Assembly (NCBI GenBank): GCA_946612455.1
Contig: CAMOER010000009.1
Location: forward strand, 18,798-82,797
Reading direction: 5' to 3'
Source: UBA3305 sp002373555
GTDB lineage: Bacteria; Bacillota; Clostridia; Lachnospirales; Lachnospiraceae
DNA length: 64,000 nt
Under the pieces are notes generated by a model that did not search any database, was not told where the DNA came from, and saw only the letters and a program-made list of their open reading frames with translations. Of this stretch, positions 1 to 7,795 are shown piece by piece. A program made the position numbers and the translations under genes. The first letter of the stretch is position 1, and each line of letters opens with the position of its first letter.

Positions 1-816
1 GCGGTCGGCGGGAGCGAGCATCCGGCGAAGCTGGGCGTGATGCTGGCGTATACGTTCGCAAAGGAACACGGAAAACGTGCCTATACGCTGAATCCCACGA
101 ATACGGAGGAACTCTGCGATTATGCGCGCATTACCGGTATCAAAGGAATGTACCGGTTCTCCCATTCTCATGTACTGAACCAGAAAGCCGTGGCGGAGTA
201 TCATTCCGCGAAAACGGGCCGGCGCTATGAAGACTGCAATTATATTGTGGCGCATATCGACGGCGGCATTACCATCAGCGCGCATGAGCACGGACGGATG
301 ATTGACGGCAATATGGGCGCGGACGGGGAAGGCCCGTTTACGCCGACACGGATCGGGAGTGTTCCGATCCCGCAGCTGCTGGATTATATCGAAGCGCATT
401 CGATCGAAGAGGTCCGTCGTATGTGCACACGCGCGGGCGGTTTTGTGAGCCAGTTCGGCACAGCGGATTCGGATGTCATTCACAAAATGGCGGAAGACGG
501 CGACCGCGGGGCCGCGCTGGTATGGAATGCAATGATCTACCAGATCTGCAAGGTGATCGGCGCTATGAGCACTGTGCTGTGCGGAAAGGTGGACGGGATC
601 CTGCTGACCGGCGGACTGATGCGTTTTGACGATATTATCCAGGGGATCGAGGAACGGTGCGGCTGGATCGCCCCTGTCAGTGTATATCCGGGCGAAATGG
701 AGCAGGAAGCGCTGGCCCTGCCGGTGCTGAAGGCGCTGCGCGGAGAGACGAAAGTGCTGACGTATACCGGAAAGCCTGTCTGGGACGGCTTCCCGGAGCT
801 GGACGAGAGGCCCTGA
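1..816 (+). CDS. buk: Butyrate kinase, 5' end outside the window
   Basis: Acetokinase-family enzyme that transfers phosphate between butyryl-phosphate and ADP, giving ATP in the last step of kinase-type butyrate formation. The reading frame is open from base 1, so the N-terminus, roughly the first quarter, lies upstream; 271 residues are visible. Family signs are a HIDGGITISAHEHG segment, the following DGEGPFTP loop (butyrate kinases carry DGEGPF here) and a late LTGG nucleotide-binding turn. Fifty-five bases separate it from the Pta-type gene, so the two are probably co-transcribed. A related branched-chain acyl kinase would look the same, so substrate specificity is inferred. Confidence 0.9.
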   Translation, partial: AVGGSEHPAKLGVMLAYTFAKEHGKRAYTLNPTNTEELCDYARITGIKGMYRFSHSHVLNQKAVAEYHSAKTGRRYEDCNYIVAHIDGGITISAHEHGRMIDGNMGADGEGPFTPTRIGSVPIPQLLDYIEAHSIEEVRRMCTRAGGFVSQFGTADSDVIHKMAEDGDRGAALVWNAMIYQICKVIGAMSTVLCGKVDGILLTGGLMRFDDIIQGIEERCGWIAPVSVYPGEMEQEALALPVLKALRGETKVLTYTGKPVWDGFPELDERP

Positions 817-871
817 CTGATGGCAGCCGGAGGACGGAAACGGATGATGAAAATAAGCGGGGGATGGACAG

Positions 872-1861
872 ATGAGCCTGTTGGATGAGATCAGAGCAAA
901 GGCGAAAACACAGATAAAGACGATCGTTTTTCCGGAGGGAAATGAGCCGCGGACCGTACAGGCGGCGGCGATCCTGAAAGCAGAGGGACTGGCCGAACCG
1001 ATCCTGGTCGGCGCGCCGGAGAAGGTCTGTGCTGCGGCAGAGGAGAACGGTGCGGAGATTTCCGGGATCCGGATCGTGGATCCGGCAGAGAGTCCGGACA
1101 GACCGCGGTACCGGAATGCTCTGTATGAGATCCGGAAAACAAAAGGAATCTCCCCGGAGGATGCGGACAGACTGGTCTCGGATCCGATGTATTTCGGCAT
1201 CATGATGGTGCAGATGGGAGACGCGGACGGACTGGTGTCCGGCGCTTCGCATTCCACGGGCGATATGCTCCGGCCGGCGCTGCAGATCATTAAAACAAAG
1301 CCCGGGATCAAGGTGGTCTCCTCCAGCATGCTGATGGAGTTCAAAGACCGGAACATCGGAAAGAACGGGCTGCTGATCTTTTCTGACTGTGTCGTGAATC
1401 CCTGCCCGACGGCGGAGGAACTGGCGCACATCGCGATCTCCTCGGCGGAGACAGCCCGTGTGCTTTGCGGAATCGATTGCCCGAAGGTCGCGCTGCTGTC
1501 ATTTTCGACGAAAGGAAGCGCGAAGCATGAGCTGGTGACGAAGGTGCAGGAAGCGGCGGAAATCGCGCACGGTCTGGCACCGGCGCTGCTGCTGGACGGA
1601 GAAATGCAGTTCGACGCCGCACTGGTACCTTCAGTCGGTGCGCAGAAAGCGGCGGGAAGCCCGGTAGCCGGACAGGCCAATGTGCTGATCTTCCCGGATC
1701 TGCAGGCGGGCAATATCGGCTATAAAATCGCCCAGCGCCTGGCGGGCGCGGAGGCAATTGCGGTCCTGCAGGGACTGGCAAAACCGTGCAATGATCTTTC
1801 CCGGGGATGCTCGGTGGAAGATATTGTAAATACAGCCTGCGTCACTGCGGTGCAGGTATGA
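872..1861 (+). CDS. pta: Phosphate acetyltransferase (Pta/Ptb family)
   Basis: Transfers an acyl group between CoA and phosphate, supplying the acyl-phosphate used by the kinase encoded just upstream. The 329 residues match single-domain Pta length. The C-terminal block NVLIFPDLQAGNIGYK followed by LQGLAKPCNDLSRGCS is the Pta signature, and a DGLVSGASHSTGD phosphate-binding stretch lies near residue 120. The partner is a butyrate kinase rather than an acetate kinase. Acetyl and butyryl transferases share this fold, so the enzyme may act on butyryl-CoA here; the motifs look more like Pta than classical Ptb. The ribosome site is only a modest purine run. Confidence 0.88.
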   Translation: MSLLDEIRAKAKTQIKTIVFPEGNEPRTVQAAAILKAEGLAEPILVGAPEKVCAAAEENGAEISGIRIVDPAESPDRPRYRNALYEIRKTKGISPEDADRLVSDPMYFGIMMVQMGDADGLVSGASHSTGDMLRPALQIIKTKPGIKVVSSSMLMEFKDRNIGKNGLLIFSDCVVNPCPTAEELAHIAISSAETARVLCGIDCPKVALLSFSTKGSAKHELVTKVQEAAEIAHGLAPALLLDGEMQFDAALVPSVGAQKAAGSPVAGQANVLIFPDLQAGNIGYKIAQRLAGAEAIAVLQGLAKPCNDLSRGCSVEDIVNTACVTAVQV

Positions 1862-1863
1862 CC

Positions 1864-1930
1864 CAAGGGGACAGGTTCCGCGGGTTACAGGCACTTTGGC
1901 GTCCTGTAACCCGCGGAACCTGTCCCCTTG
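1864..1930. repeat. REP-like perfect inverted repeat
   Basis: Two 28-base arms (1864-1891 and 1903-1930) are exact reverse complements around an 11-base loop. Each arm begins CAAGGGGACAGG and ends CGGGTTACAGG. It fills the gap between two convergent genes and has no T tract, so it is not a classic terminator. The same core, GGGGACAGG-N2-CC-N-CGGGTTA, recurs at 36180-36210, which points to a dispersed repeat family. Confidence 0.85.
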
Positions 1931-1932
1931 AA

Positions 1933-2808
1933 TCAATTGGCATCATTGCCGTAGGTCGGCGATTTGGGAATGTACCGCATGTCATTCACTTTATACACAG
2001 TGACAAACGCTGTTGGATGATTTTTCTGGATATATGCCATGAGCTTCTGATATTCCGACTTGGAAACGATGGTGATGATCTCGTTCTGCGGCTTCATATG
2101 CAGCGCACCGATGCACTGATAGATCGAAGCGCCGGAGTGCAGCTCCTTCAGAATGAAATTCCGGATCTCCTCGCTTTTCTCGGAAACGATGCACACCCTG
2201 CGTTTGACGCTCTGGTCGAAAATGAAGTGATCCAGAACAATGCCGTTCAGATAAGTGCCCAGAACGCTCAGCACGACCGTTTTACTGTCATAGAAGAAGG
2301 CGGAGGAAAGTGCGATGCACATGCCTGCCGCGGACATGGCCTTCCCGAGTTCGATATTGAGATACTTGTTCAGGACCTTTGCGACGATATCCAGCCCGCC
2401 GGAGGAAGCATTTCTGGTGAACAGAATGGCAAGACCGATGCTGACGGTGAAAATGTAGCAGACCACATCCAGCGTCATATCGCCGGTGAGCGATTTGTAA
2501 TTCGGGAGCAGAATCTCAAACAGGCCGATGAACAGCGGCAGCAGGATCGAAGTATAGACGGTCTTGATCCCGAATTCGCCGCCGCAGAGAAGGAAGCCGA
2601 CGATCAGCAGCGCCACATTCAGGATCATGGTCAGCTGGGCGACGGAGAGCGGAAAGACATTGGACAGCAAAATCGCCAGACCGGAGATGCTGCTGACCGA
2701 GCAGTGGCTCGGCACCAGGAAAAAGAAGACGGCTGCCGCCGTGATGAACGTTCCCAGGGTGAGGAAAAAGATCTCTTTTGCCTGCTTCATTTCAGGATTC
2801 TCCTTCAT
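1933..2808 (-). CDS. YitT family membrane protein (DUF161/DUF2179)
   Basis: Integral membrane protein of 291 residues with about five or six hydrophobic helices in the first 170 residues (YitT/DUF161), then a soluble C-terminal DUF2179 domain from about residue 205 (KRRVCIVSEKSEEIRNFILKEL). The domain order and length are typical of the family, which is very common in Firmicutes. No transport substrate or reaction is established for it. It is convergent with the Pta gene and its stop lies next to the REP-like hairpin. The start is the ATG of MKENPEMKQ; a nearby AAGGAGAATCC-type purine run precedes it on the minus strand. Confidence 0.87.
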   Translation of the reverse strand: MKENPEMKQAKEIFFLTLGTFITAAAVFFFLVPSHCSVSSISGLAILLSNVFPLSVAQLTMILNVALLIVGFLLCGGEFGIKTVYTSILLPLFIGLFEILLPNYKSLTGDMTLDVVCYIFTVSIGLAILFTRNASSGGLDIVAKVLNKYLNIELGKAMSAAGMCIALSSAFFYDSKTVVLSVLGTYLNGIVLDHFIFDQSVKRRVCIVSEKSEEIRNFILKELHSGASIYQCIGALHMKPQNEIITIVSKSEYQKLMAYIQKNHPTAFVTVYKVNDMRYIPKSPTYGNDAN

Positions 2809-2899
2809 GATAGTGATACGGGGGCGGGTTTCCCGTCAGGTTTTCTGACAAGTAACCTGCCCCCGTTTTGCGTTTGACAGTAATCTGTTCGTCTATTTA

Positions 2900-4321
2900 T
2901 TATGCACTCTTTGAACCCTGTGTCAAGGCGGAAACCACGATCAGCAGGATCAGGGAGACCGGGAAGGCTACCAGGATCGTAGCGACGCCGAAAGGCTGGC
3001 CAGCCATTTCCCATACGACCGTGAGAACGGCGCCGATGACCATGGAGAACAGGCCGCCCCATTTGGTGACTTTCCCGGGGAAGAGAATGCAGCCGATCAG
3101 GGAAGGCGTGATGCCTGCGCCGACGATCGTGTAGGCCCAGTACTGGATGGCCAGAATGCTGGGGAAGAACTTCAGGATCCCGAGCGCCAGGATGCCGAAC
3201 AGTGCGATGCTGACACGCGTGACTTTGAGCATCTGGTTATCCGTTGCGTCCTTCTTAAAGTGTGCGTATACGTCGGAGGATACATTGGTCGCGCCGGAGA
3301 GGAGATAGGAGTCTCCGGTCGTGATGATGAAGGCAACTGCCGCTGCCATCATCAGGCCGCCGACGAACCAGGGCGTGATCGTGGAAGTCGCGATCAGGGA
3401 TTGGGAAGCATCGATGTTGCTGCTGAAATACACACGGCCGATAAATCCGAGGAGTGCGATGGCGGGAAGAACGATGGCTGTGCCGAGTGCCCAGCCGATC
3501 ATGCCGATCTTCACGCTCTTGTCATCCTTGGCGGCAGCCATACGCTGGTACATGTTCTGGTCGCCGAGCGCAAGCAGGAACGGAGGAAGCAGGTTTGCCA
3601 GATATTCTCTGAAGCCCCATCCGCCGTTGATGGTCAGAAGGTTGGGATCCTCTACGGCCGCCTGGGTCATCACCCAGTCCCATCCGCCGGCTTTGTTCAG
3701 AACAACGGGGATCGCGACGCCGAGGCCGACCAGCATGATCAGCGCGGACATGGCGTCTGTATAAGCAACGGACTTCAGTCCGCCGGAATAAGCGAGTGCG
3801 ATGATGATCACGCATCCGATGACGGTAGCGATATCAATGTTGATGCCGGTGGCGGCATTCATGACAATGCCGAGACCTCTGTACTGGAAGGAAACGATGG
3901 AGAAGCAGGCCAGTGCGATCAGAACGGCGGAGATCATACGGACGGTCTTTCCGTAAGAATCTTCCAGCAGGCCGGCTACGGTCAGTTTGCCGCGGGCTCG
4001 AACGACCGGGCCGAGGAAGTAGAGCAGCATGGTCGCGACAACGGAAGGAACCATGTAGGTGATCGCGGGGCCAAGGCCGAAATTGTAAGCCAGGCTGTTC
4101 ACGCTTCCGGTGATCGTGCCGCCGCCCATCCAGGTCGACATGAAGGTGCCGATCAGGACGAACGAACCGAGACCCTTGCCGGCGAGCGCGAAGTCCTTCA
4201 TGGAATCCTTGTTTTCCTTCTTGGAAGCAAGGACGCCGAATACGATCAGAGCAACAAAGTAGGCGATGATCAGAATGAGCATCATGGGACTGGGAACCAG
4301 CACGTTTGATGTGTTAGGCAT
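2900..4321 (-). CDS. Sodium:solute symporter family protein
   Basis: Sodium-coupled transporter of the SSS family, 473 residues with about 13 hydrophobic segments in the inner membrane. Family signs are STWMGGGTITGSVN after helix 1, the GGLKSVAYTDAMSA segment in the middle and a GDSYLLSGATNVSSD stretch late in the protein. A perfect GGAGGAGG ribosome site sits just before the ATG. Its promoter carries the 12-bp operator shared with the GntR and radical SAM genes, so it is probably controlled by that repressor. The solute cannot be read from the sequence; no catabolic enzyme beside it names a substrate. Confidence 0.9.
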   Translation of the reverse strand: MPNTSNVLVPSPMMLILIIAYFVALIVFGVLASKKENKDSMKDFALAGKGLGSFVLIGTFMSTWMGGGTITGSVNSLAYNFGLGPAITYMVPSVVATMLLYFLGPVVRARGKLTVAGLLEDSYGKTVRMISAVLIALACFSIVSFQYRGLGIVMNAATGINIDIATVIGCVIIIALAYSGGLKSVAYTDAMSALIMLVGLGVAIPVVLNKAGGWDWVMTQAAVEDPNLLTINGGWGFREYLANLLPPFLLALGDQNMYQRMAAAKDDKSVKIGMIGWALGTAIVLPAIALLGFIGRVYFSSNIDASQSLIATSTITPWFVGGLMMAAAVAFIITTGDSYLLSGATNVSSDVYAHFKKDATDNQMLKVTRVSIALFGILALGILKFFPSILAIQYWAYTIVGAGITPSLIGCILFPGKVTKWGGLFSMVIGAVLTVVWEMAGQPFGVATILVAFPVSLILLIVVSALTQGSKSA

Positions 4322-4366
4322 AATTTCCTCCTCCTTTTGCAGGTGCTGCTGTATTTTGTTGGTCTG

Positions 4367-4395
4367 ATTATACTAATAACATGTTGATATGTCAA
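4367..4395 (-). promoter_or_regulatory. Promoter of the symporter gene with GntR operator over the -35
   Basis: On the minus strand TTGACA (4390-4395), a 17-base spacer and TATAAT (4367-4372) form a consensus sigma-A promoter. The 12-base site TTGACATATCAA (4384-4395) includes the -35 hexamer, so a bound protein would block RNA polymerase. The same 12 bases occur at 5273-5284 and 5343-5354. Confidence 0.8.
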
Positions 4396-4425
4396 TATAC
4401 CAAATAAATTTTTTTAAATTTTAGA

Positions 4426-4459
4426 AAAACCACGGATGCATGAGTGCGGCCGTGGTTTT
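4426..4459 (-). terminator. Rho-independent terminator of the GntR gene
   Basis: Ten-base arms AAAACCACGG and CCGTGGTTTT flank a 14-base loop just beyond the minus-strand stop codon at 4464. A-rich and T-rich ends on both sides could let it work in both directions. Confidence 0.75.
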
Positions 4460-4463
4460 TTCC

Positions 4464-5174
4464 TTATTCTCTGTTGGAAATGTATTTCTGCTTCCCGTAA
4501 TTGATCATTTCTATGAAGGCGATCGGATTGTCCTTCCGGTCATAGATCTCCAGGGAGATTTTGATGACCGGCGTACCTTCCGGAAGATGCAGCTGCGCTG
4601 CTGTTTCGGTGTCGCACAGCACGGGCTCTATATAGGAGATGCTTTTTCCGGTCTCGATACCGAGATCGGACAGAAGTACGGAGACATGCTCACTCTCCAG
4701 CCTGTCTTTTGGCACCGATGAGAAAATATAATCCGGCAGGAACAGCTTCTCCGCAGCGATCGGGACATCGTTGGTATATTTTGTTCTTTTTATAATGTAG
4801 GCTTTCTGATCCCGGTCCAGATGCAGGATGGCGGCAGCCTCCGGCTCCGGATAGGCAAGCTCGGATCCCGCGACTCTGTGCTCTCCCGGCAGGAGAGTGG
4901 ACTCCAGGGAATCCGCGATGCTGATCATGTTAGCGATCTCAAAGATCCCGGGCGTTTTTTCCTGCTTTGCAACGTAGGTGCCTTTCCCCTGGATCCTGTA
5001 GATCAGGCCTTCCTTGACCAGTTCGCGAAGTGCTGTCGTGACCGTGATCCGGCTGACGTTGAACTTTTCCATCAGTTCGGCTTCCGTAGGGACCGGGGAA
5101 TCGGCCGGCCATTCGCCGGATTCGATCTGCGTTCTGATATACTGCTGTATTCTCATATACATGGGAGTGCCCAT
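4464..5174 (-). CDS. GntR family transcriptional regulator (HutC/UTRA type)
   Basis: Repressor-type regulator of 236 residues. An N-terminal winged helix (PMYMRIQQYIRTQIESG, then VPTEAELMEKFNVSRITV and ALRELVKEGLIYRIQGKGTYV) is followed by a UTRA ligand-binding domain from about residue 85. The start at 5174 is chosen because GGAGGT lies seven bases upstream; a longer in-frame start at 5198 has no ribosome site. Three copies of an identical 12-bp site occur at its own promoter, at the symporter promoter and at the radical SAM promoter, which makes it the obvious candidate to bind them. The effector is unknown. Confidence 0.92.
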   Translation of the reverse strand: MGTPMYMRIQQYIRTQIESGEWPADSPVPTEAELMEKFNVSRITVTTALRELVKEGLIYRIQGKGTYVAKQEKTPGIFEIANMISIADSLESTLLPGEHRVAGSELAYPEPEAAAILHLDRDQKAYIIKRTKYTNDVPIAAEKLFLPDYIFSSVPKDRLESEHVSVLLSDLGIETGKSISYIEPVLCDTETAAQLHLPEGTPVIKISLEIYDRKDNPIAFIEMINYGKQKYISNRE

Positions 5175-5229
5175 TTTCAAACCTCCAAAGATCGTCAAAA
5201 CGTCATTTCAATGTTCCGCTCACGGATAA

Positions 5230-5284
5230 AACATAACAGAAAATGCCGGATTTGTCAAAGAAATTAGGCATATTGACATATCAA
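5230..5284 (-). promoter_or_regulatory. GntR autoregulatory promoter region
   Basis: Minus-strand TTGACA (complement of 5253-5258), 17 bases, then TATGTT (complement of 5230-5235). The 12-bp operator, read here as TTGATATGTCAA on the minus strand, lies at 5273-5284, about 14 bases upstream of the -35. It is the reverse complement of, and so identical to, the other two sites. Confidence 0.7.
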
Positions 5285-5299
5285 ATTCACGGTTGGGTA

Positions 5300-5354
5300 T
5301 TGACAGCGTCACGGAAATGGAGTATATTGCAGATAAGAAATGTTGACATATCAA
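5300..5354 (+). promoter_or_regulatory. Promoter and operator of the radical SAM gene
   Basis: TTGACA (5300-5305), a 17-base spacer and TATATT (5323-5328). The operator TTGACATATCAA at 5343-5354 begins a few bases after the expected transcription start, a roadblock position. The flanks extend the symmetry to TGTTGACATATCAACA. Confidence 0.78.
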
Positions 5355-5388
5355 CATGGCAAATGGAATTTACAATGGAGGTGCGGGA

Positions 5389-6084
5389 ATGAACTATCTG
5401 AAATTTGAACCGATCAAGCTGGAGGGCGAAGGCGTAGAAGACGGAAGAAAGATCCTGTATGTGGATGTGCTGCCGGAGAAATCCTGCACTTACAACTGTC
5501 CGATCTGTTTCCGCGAGAAGGTCTATCAGGGGCCGTCCACGGATTTCGGCCCGGTGGAGGATTCACTGAAAGTGCTCGGAGAGCAGATCGAAAAGGATCA
5601 GCCGGATCTGGTCTATCTGTTCGGCCAGGGCGATCCGATCACCAATGACAAGATCGATCAGATGATCGACAAGGTGCATGAATACGGACTGCCGGTCCGG
5701 ATCATTGTCAACGGACCGATGCTGGATGAGCAGTTCCATATGCGTGAAGCAAATATGTGCGATGAAGTCGTCGGCTGCCTTGCGTTTATCAGGGAGAATG
5801 ATTTCCAGAGGATGCACCGGCCGATCAAGGAAGTCAGCGTCGAGCAGAAGATCCGCAGTCTGATCAATTTCAGCAAACAGTATAAAGGACATTTTATCCT
5901 GCGTGTCGTGATCTTCAAAGGATACAATGACACGGAGGAGCAGCTGCCCGAACTGAAGAAGATCGTGGATCAGATCGATTACGACGAACTGTCCGTCGGC
6001 ACCCGTCCGACTGGAAAGATGGGCGACAGATTCGCCGTCAGCGAAGAGCGGCTCGAAGAGATCCGCAAATATCTGGAATCCTGA
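5389..6084 (+). CDS. Radical SAM protein (COG0731-like Fe-S oxidoreductase)
   Basis: Small radical SAM enzyme, 231 residues. The cluster motif is CTYNCPIC (CxxxCxxC) near residue 30, so it should bind a [4Fe-4S] cluster and cleave S-adenosylmethionine. The rest, including YLFGQGDPITND and RVVIFKGYND, resembles short COG0731 proteins of anaerobes; there is no extra SPASM-type cluster domain. ATG 5389 is preferred because GGAGGT lies six bases before it; the in-frame ATG at 5356 has no such site and would abut the operator. Its promoter shares the GntR operator with the transporter, which suggests a role with that solute. The reaction is unknown. Confidence 0.82.
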   Translation: MNYLKFEPIKLEGEGVEDGRKILYVDVLPEKSCTYNCPICFREKVYQGPSTDFGPVEDSLKVLGEQIEKDQPDLVYLFGQGDPITNDKIDQMIDKVHEYGLPVRIIVNGPMLDEQFHMREANMCDEVVGCLAFIRENDFQRMHRPIKEVSVEQKIRSLINFSKQYKGHFILRVVIFKGYNDTEEQLPELKKIVDQIDYDELSVGTRPTGKMGDRFAVSEERLEEIRKYLES

Positions 6085-6088
6085 GCAA

Positions 6089-6117
6089 TTGACGAATATC
6101 CGATGGAAACGTATAAT
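6089..6117 (+). promoter_or_regulatory. Promoter of the M18 aminopeptidase gene
   Basis: TTGACG (6089-6094), 17 bases, TATAAT (6112-6117). The expected start of transcription falls inside the hairpin at 6119-6141 that ends the upstream gene. Confidence 0.65.
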
Positions 6118-6118
6118 G

Positions 6119-6145
6119 AAGCCGCGCTGTGTGCGCGGCTTTTCT
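6119..6145 (+). terminator. Terminator after the radical SAM gene
   Basis: Nine-base stem AAGCCGCGC / GCGCGGCTT (6119-6127, 6133-6141) with a five-base loop and a T-rich tail through 6145. Confidence 0.75.
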
Positions 6146-6171
6146 GATTGCAATGCGGGAGGTATAACAGC

Positions 6172-7464
6172 ATGTGTGATAATGCAGTCACAGATTTTAT
6201 GACTTTTCTGAACGAAAGTCCGAGCGTGTTCCATGTCGTGCACGCCCTGGTGGAACGTCTGGAAGCGGCCGGATTTGTCCGGCTTTCCGAAACCATGACA
6301 TCCTGGAATCTGGCGCCCGGCGGGAACTATTTCGTGACCAGGAATGATTCTGCGATGATCTCCTTCAGGCTGCCGGAAAAGAGAACGGAGATCCTTCGGA
6401 TCCTGGCCGGTCACAGTGATTCGCCGACCTTCAAGATCAAACCGGATCCGGAGATCGCGTCTGCCGGCTGCGTAAAGCTGAATATCGAACCCTACGGCGG
6501 GATGCTGAAGAGCACCTGGTATGACCGTCCGCTGACCGTGGCCGGCAGGGTGCTGACTGATGACGGCGGTAGCATTTCGCAGAAACTGGTATATGTGGAT
6601 GAAGATCTGCTGATGATCCCGTCGCTCGCCATTCATATGGACCGAGAGGCGAACGAGAAGTCCCTGACGAACGTGCAGACGGATATGCAGCCGCTGTTCG
6701 CGCTCGGAGAAAGAGGGGAGCGCTTTCTGAAGAAGATCGCGGAAGCGGCGGGAATGGAAACCGCCGCCGACAGCACGCTTTCGGACCGCATTCTGGGCAT
6801 GGATCTTTTCCTGGTGAACCGGCAGAAGCCGTTTGTCTGGGGACCGGACGGCGAATTCATTTCTGCGGCGAAACTGGATGATCTGATGTGTGTTTACGGG
6901 ACTTTCGCAGGCTTTGCAGCCGCAGTGTCCTCGGAAAATGTGCTTTCCATGCACTGCGTATTCGATAATGAGGAAGTCGGCAGCCGCAGCAAGCAGGGCG
7001 CGGAATCGACCTTCCTTTCCGATTGCCTGGTCCGGATCCGTGAGAGCCTCGGCATGACCTTCTCGGAAATGCATGCGGCCGCACAGCGGGGCATGATGAT
7101 CTCCGCGGACAATGCGCATGCCGTCCATCCGAATCATACCGACAAGGCGGATCCGGTGAACCGCCCGCAGATGAACGGCGGAATCGTGCTCAAATTCCAT
7201 GCCGGTCAGCTGTACACAACGGACGGCGTATCGGCCGCCTTTGTAAAGAAACTTTGTCTGGCGCAGGAGATTCCGCTGCAGACATTCGTGAACCGTTCGG
7301 ATATGCGCGGCGGCTCGACGCTCGGCAGCATTGCGAATACACAGCTGTCCATGAATACGGCAGATATCGGGCTCGCGCAGCTGGCGATGCATTCGTCCTG
7401 TGAGACTGCGGGAACGAAGGACCTGGCGTATCTGGTGCAGTTCGCACAGAAGTTCTGCGAATGA
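6172..7464 (+). CDS. M18 family aminopeptidase
   Basis: Cytosolic dizinc aminopeptidase of 430 residues that removes N-terminal, typically acidic or neutral, amino acids from peptides. Metal-site signatures of family M18 are visible: GHSDSPTFKIKP (His and following Asp), VFDNEEVGSRSKQGA (the catalytic Glu pair) and SADNAHAVHPNH, with a C-terminal MHSSCETAGTKD block. The start ATG at 6172 has a GGGAGGT site nine bases upstream; an in-frame ATG at 6148 has none. It has its own promoter, so it need not belong to the GntR regulon next door. Annotations such as ApeB or aspartyl aminopeptidase would fit. Confidence 0.93.
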   Translation: MCDNAVTDFMTFLNESPSVFHVVHALVERLEAAGFVRLSETMTSWNLAPGGNYFVTRNDSAMISFRLPEKRTEILRILAGHSDSPTFKIKPDPEIASAGCVKLNIEPYGGMLKSTWYDRPLTVAGRVLTDDGGSISQKLVYVDEDLLMIPSLAIHMDREANEKSLTNVQTDMQPLFALGERGERFLKKIAEAAGMETAADSTLSDRILGMDLFLVNRQKPFVWGPDGEFISAAKLDDLMCVYGTFAGFAAAVSSENVLSMHCVFDNEEVGSRSKQGAESTFLSDCLVRIRESLGMTFSEMHAAAQRGMMISADNAHAVHPNHTDKADPVNRPQMNGGIVLKFHAGQLYTTDGVSAAFVKKLCLAQEIPLQTFVNRSDMRGGSTLGSIANTQLSMNTADIGLAQLAMHSSCETAGTKDLAYLVQFAQKFCE

Positions 7465-7524
7465 CGGGATCCGGACTGTAAACCATGGCATCATTAATAT
7501 AGAAAGAATTACGGGAAAGCAAGT

Positions 7525-7761
7525 ATGAATATCAATCCGATGGCACTTCTCAAATATCGTGAAAGACTGGAATTATTCCGTTCCGATCATCCCAGGATGG
7601 AGCCTTTTTTCCATATCCTCCGGGAGCAGACACTGATCGAGGGAACGGTGTATGAGATGAAAGCGACGACGCCGGACGGAAAGGAATATGTTGCCAATAT
7701 CAAACTGACGGCGAATGATATCGAAACGATCCGGATGCTGCACGCCGAGCAGCATTCGTAA
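7525..7761 (+). CDS. Small uncharacterised protein, 78 aa
   Basis: Short soluble protein with no family I recognise. It begins MNINPMALLKYRERLELF, has a central stretch EGTVYEMKATTPDGKEYVANIKL that reads as two beta strands, and ends in a short helix. No membrane segment or signal peptide is present. It sits 60 bases after the aminopeptidase and 34 bases before the CdaR-type regulator, on the same strand, so it could belong to either transcript. Upstream there is only a weak purine stretch (GGGAAAG). Coding potential is supported by a clean frame filling the gap between two confident genes. Confidence 0.6.
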   Translation: MNINPMALLKYRERLELFRSDHPRMEPFFHILREQTLIEGTVYEMKATTPDGKEYVANIKLTANDIETIRMLHAEQHS

Positions 7762-7795
7762 GCAGCACGCATCATTCACAGGGAGTAACACGCAT

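Noticed and set aside
5563..7494. 643-codon minus-strand frame across the radical SAM and aminopeptidase genes
   Set aside because: Antisense shadow spanning two well-supported genes, their terminator and promoter.
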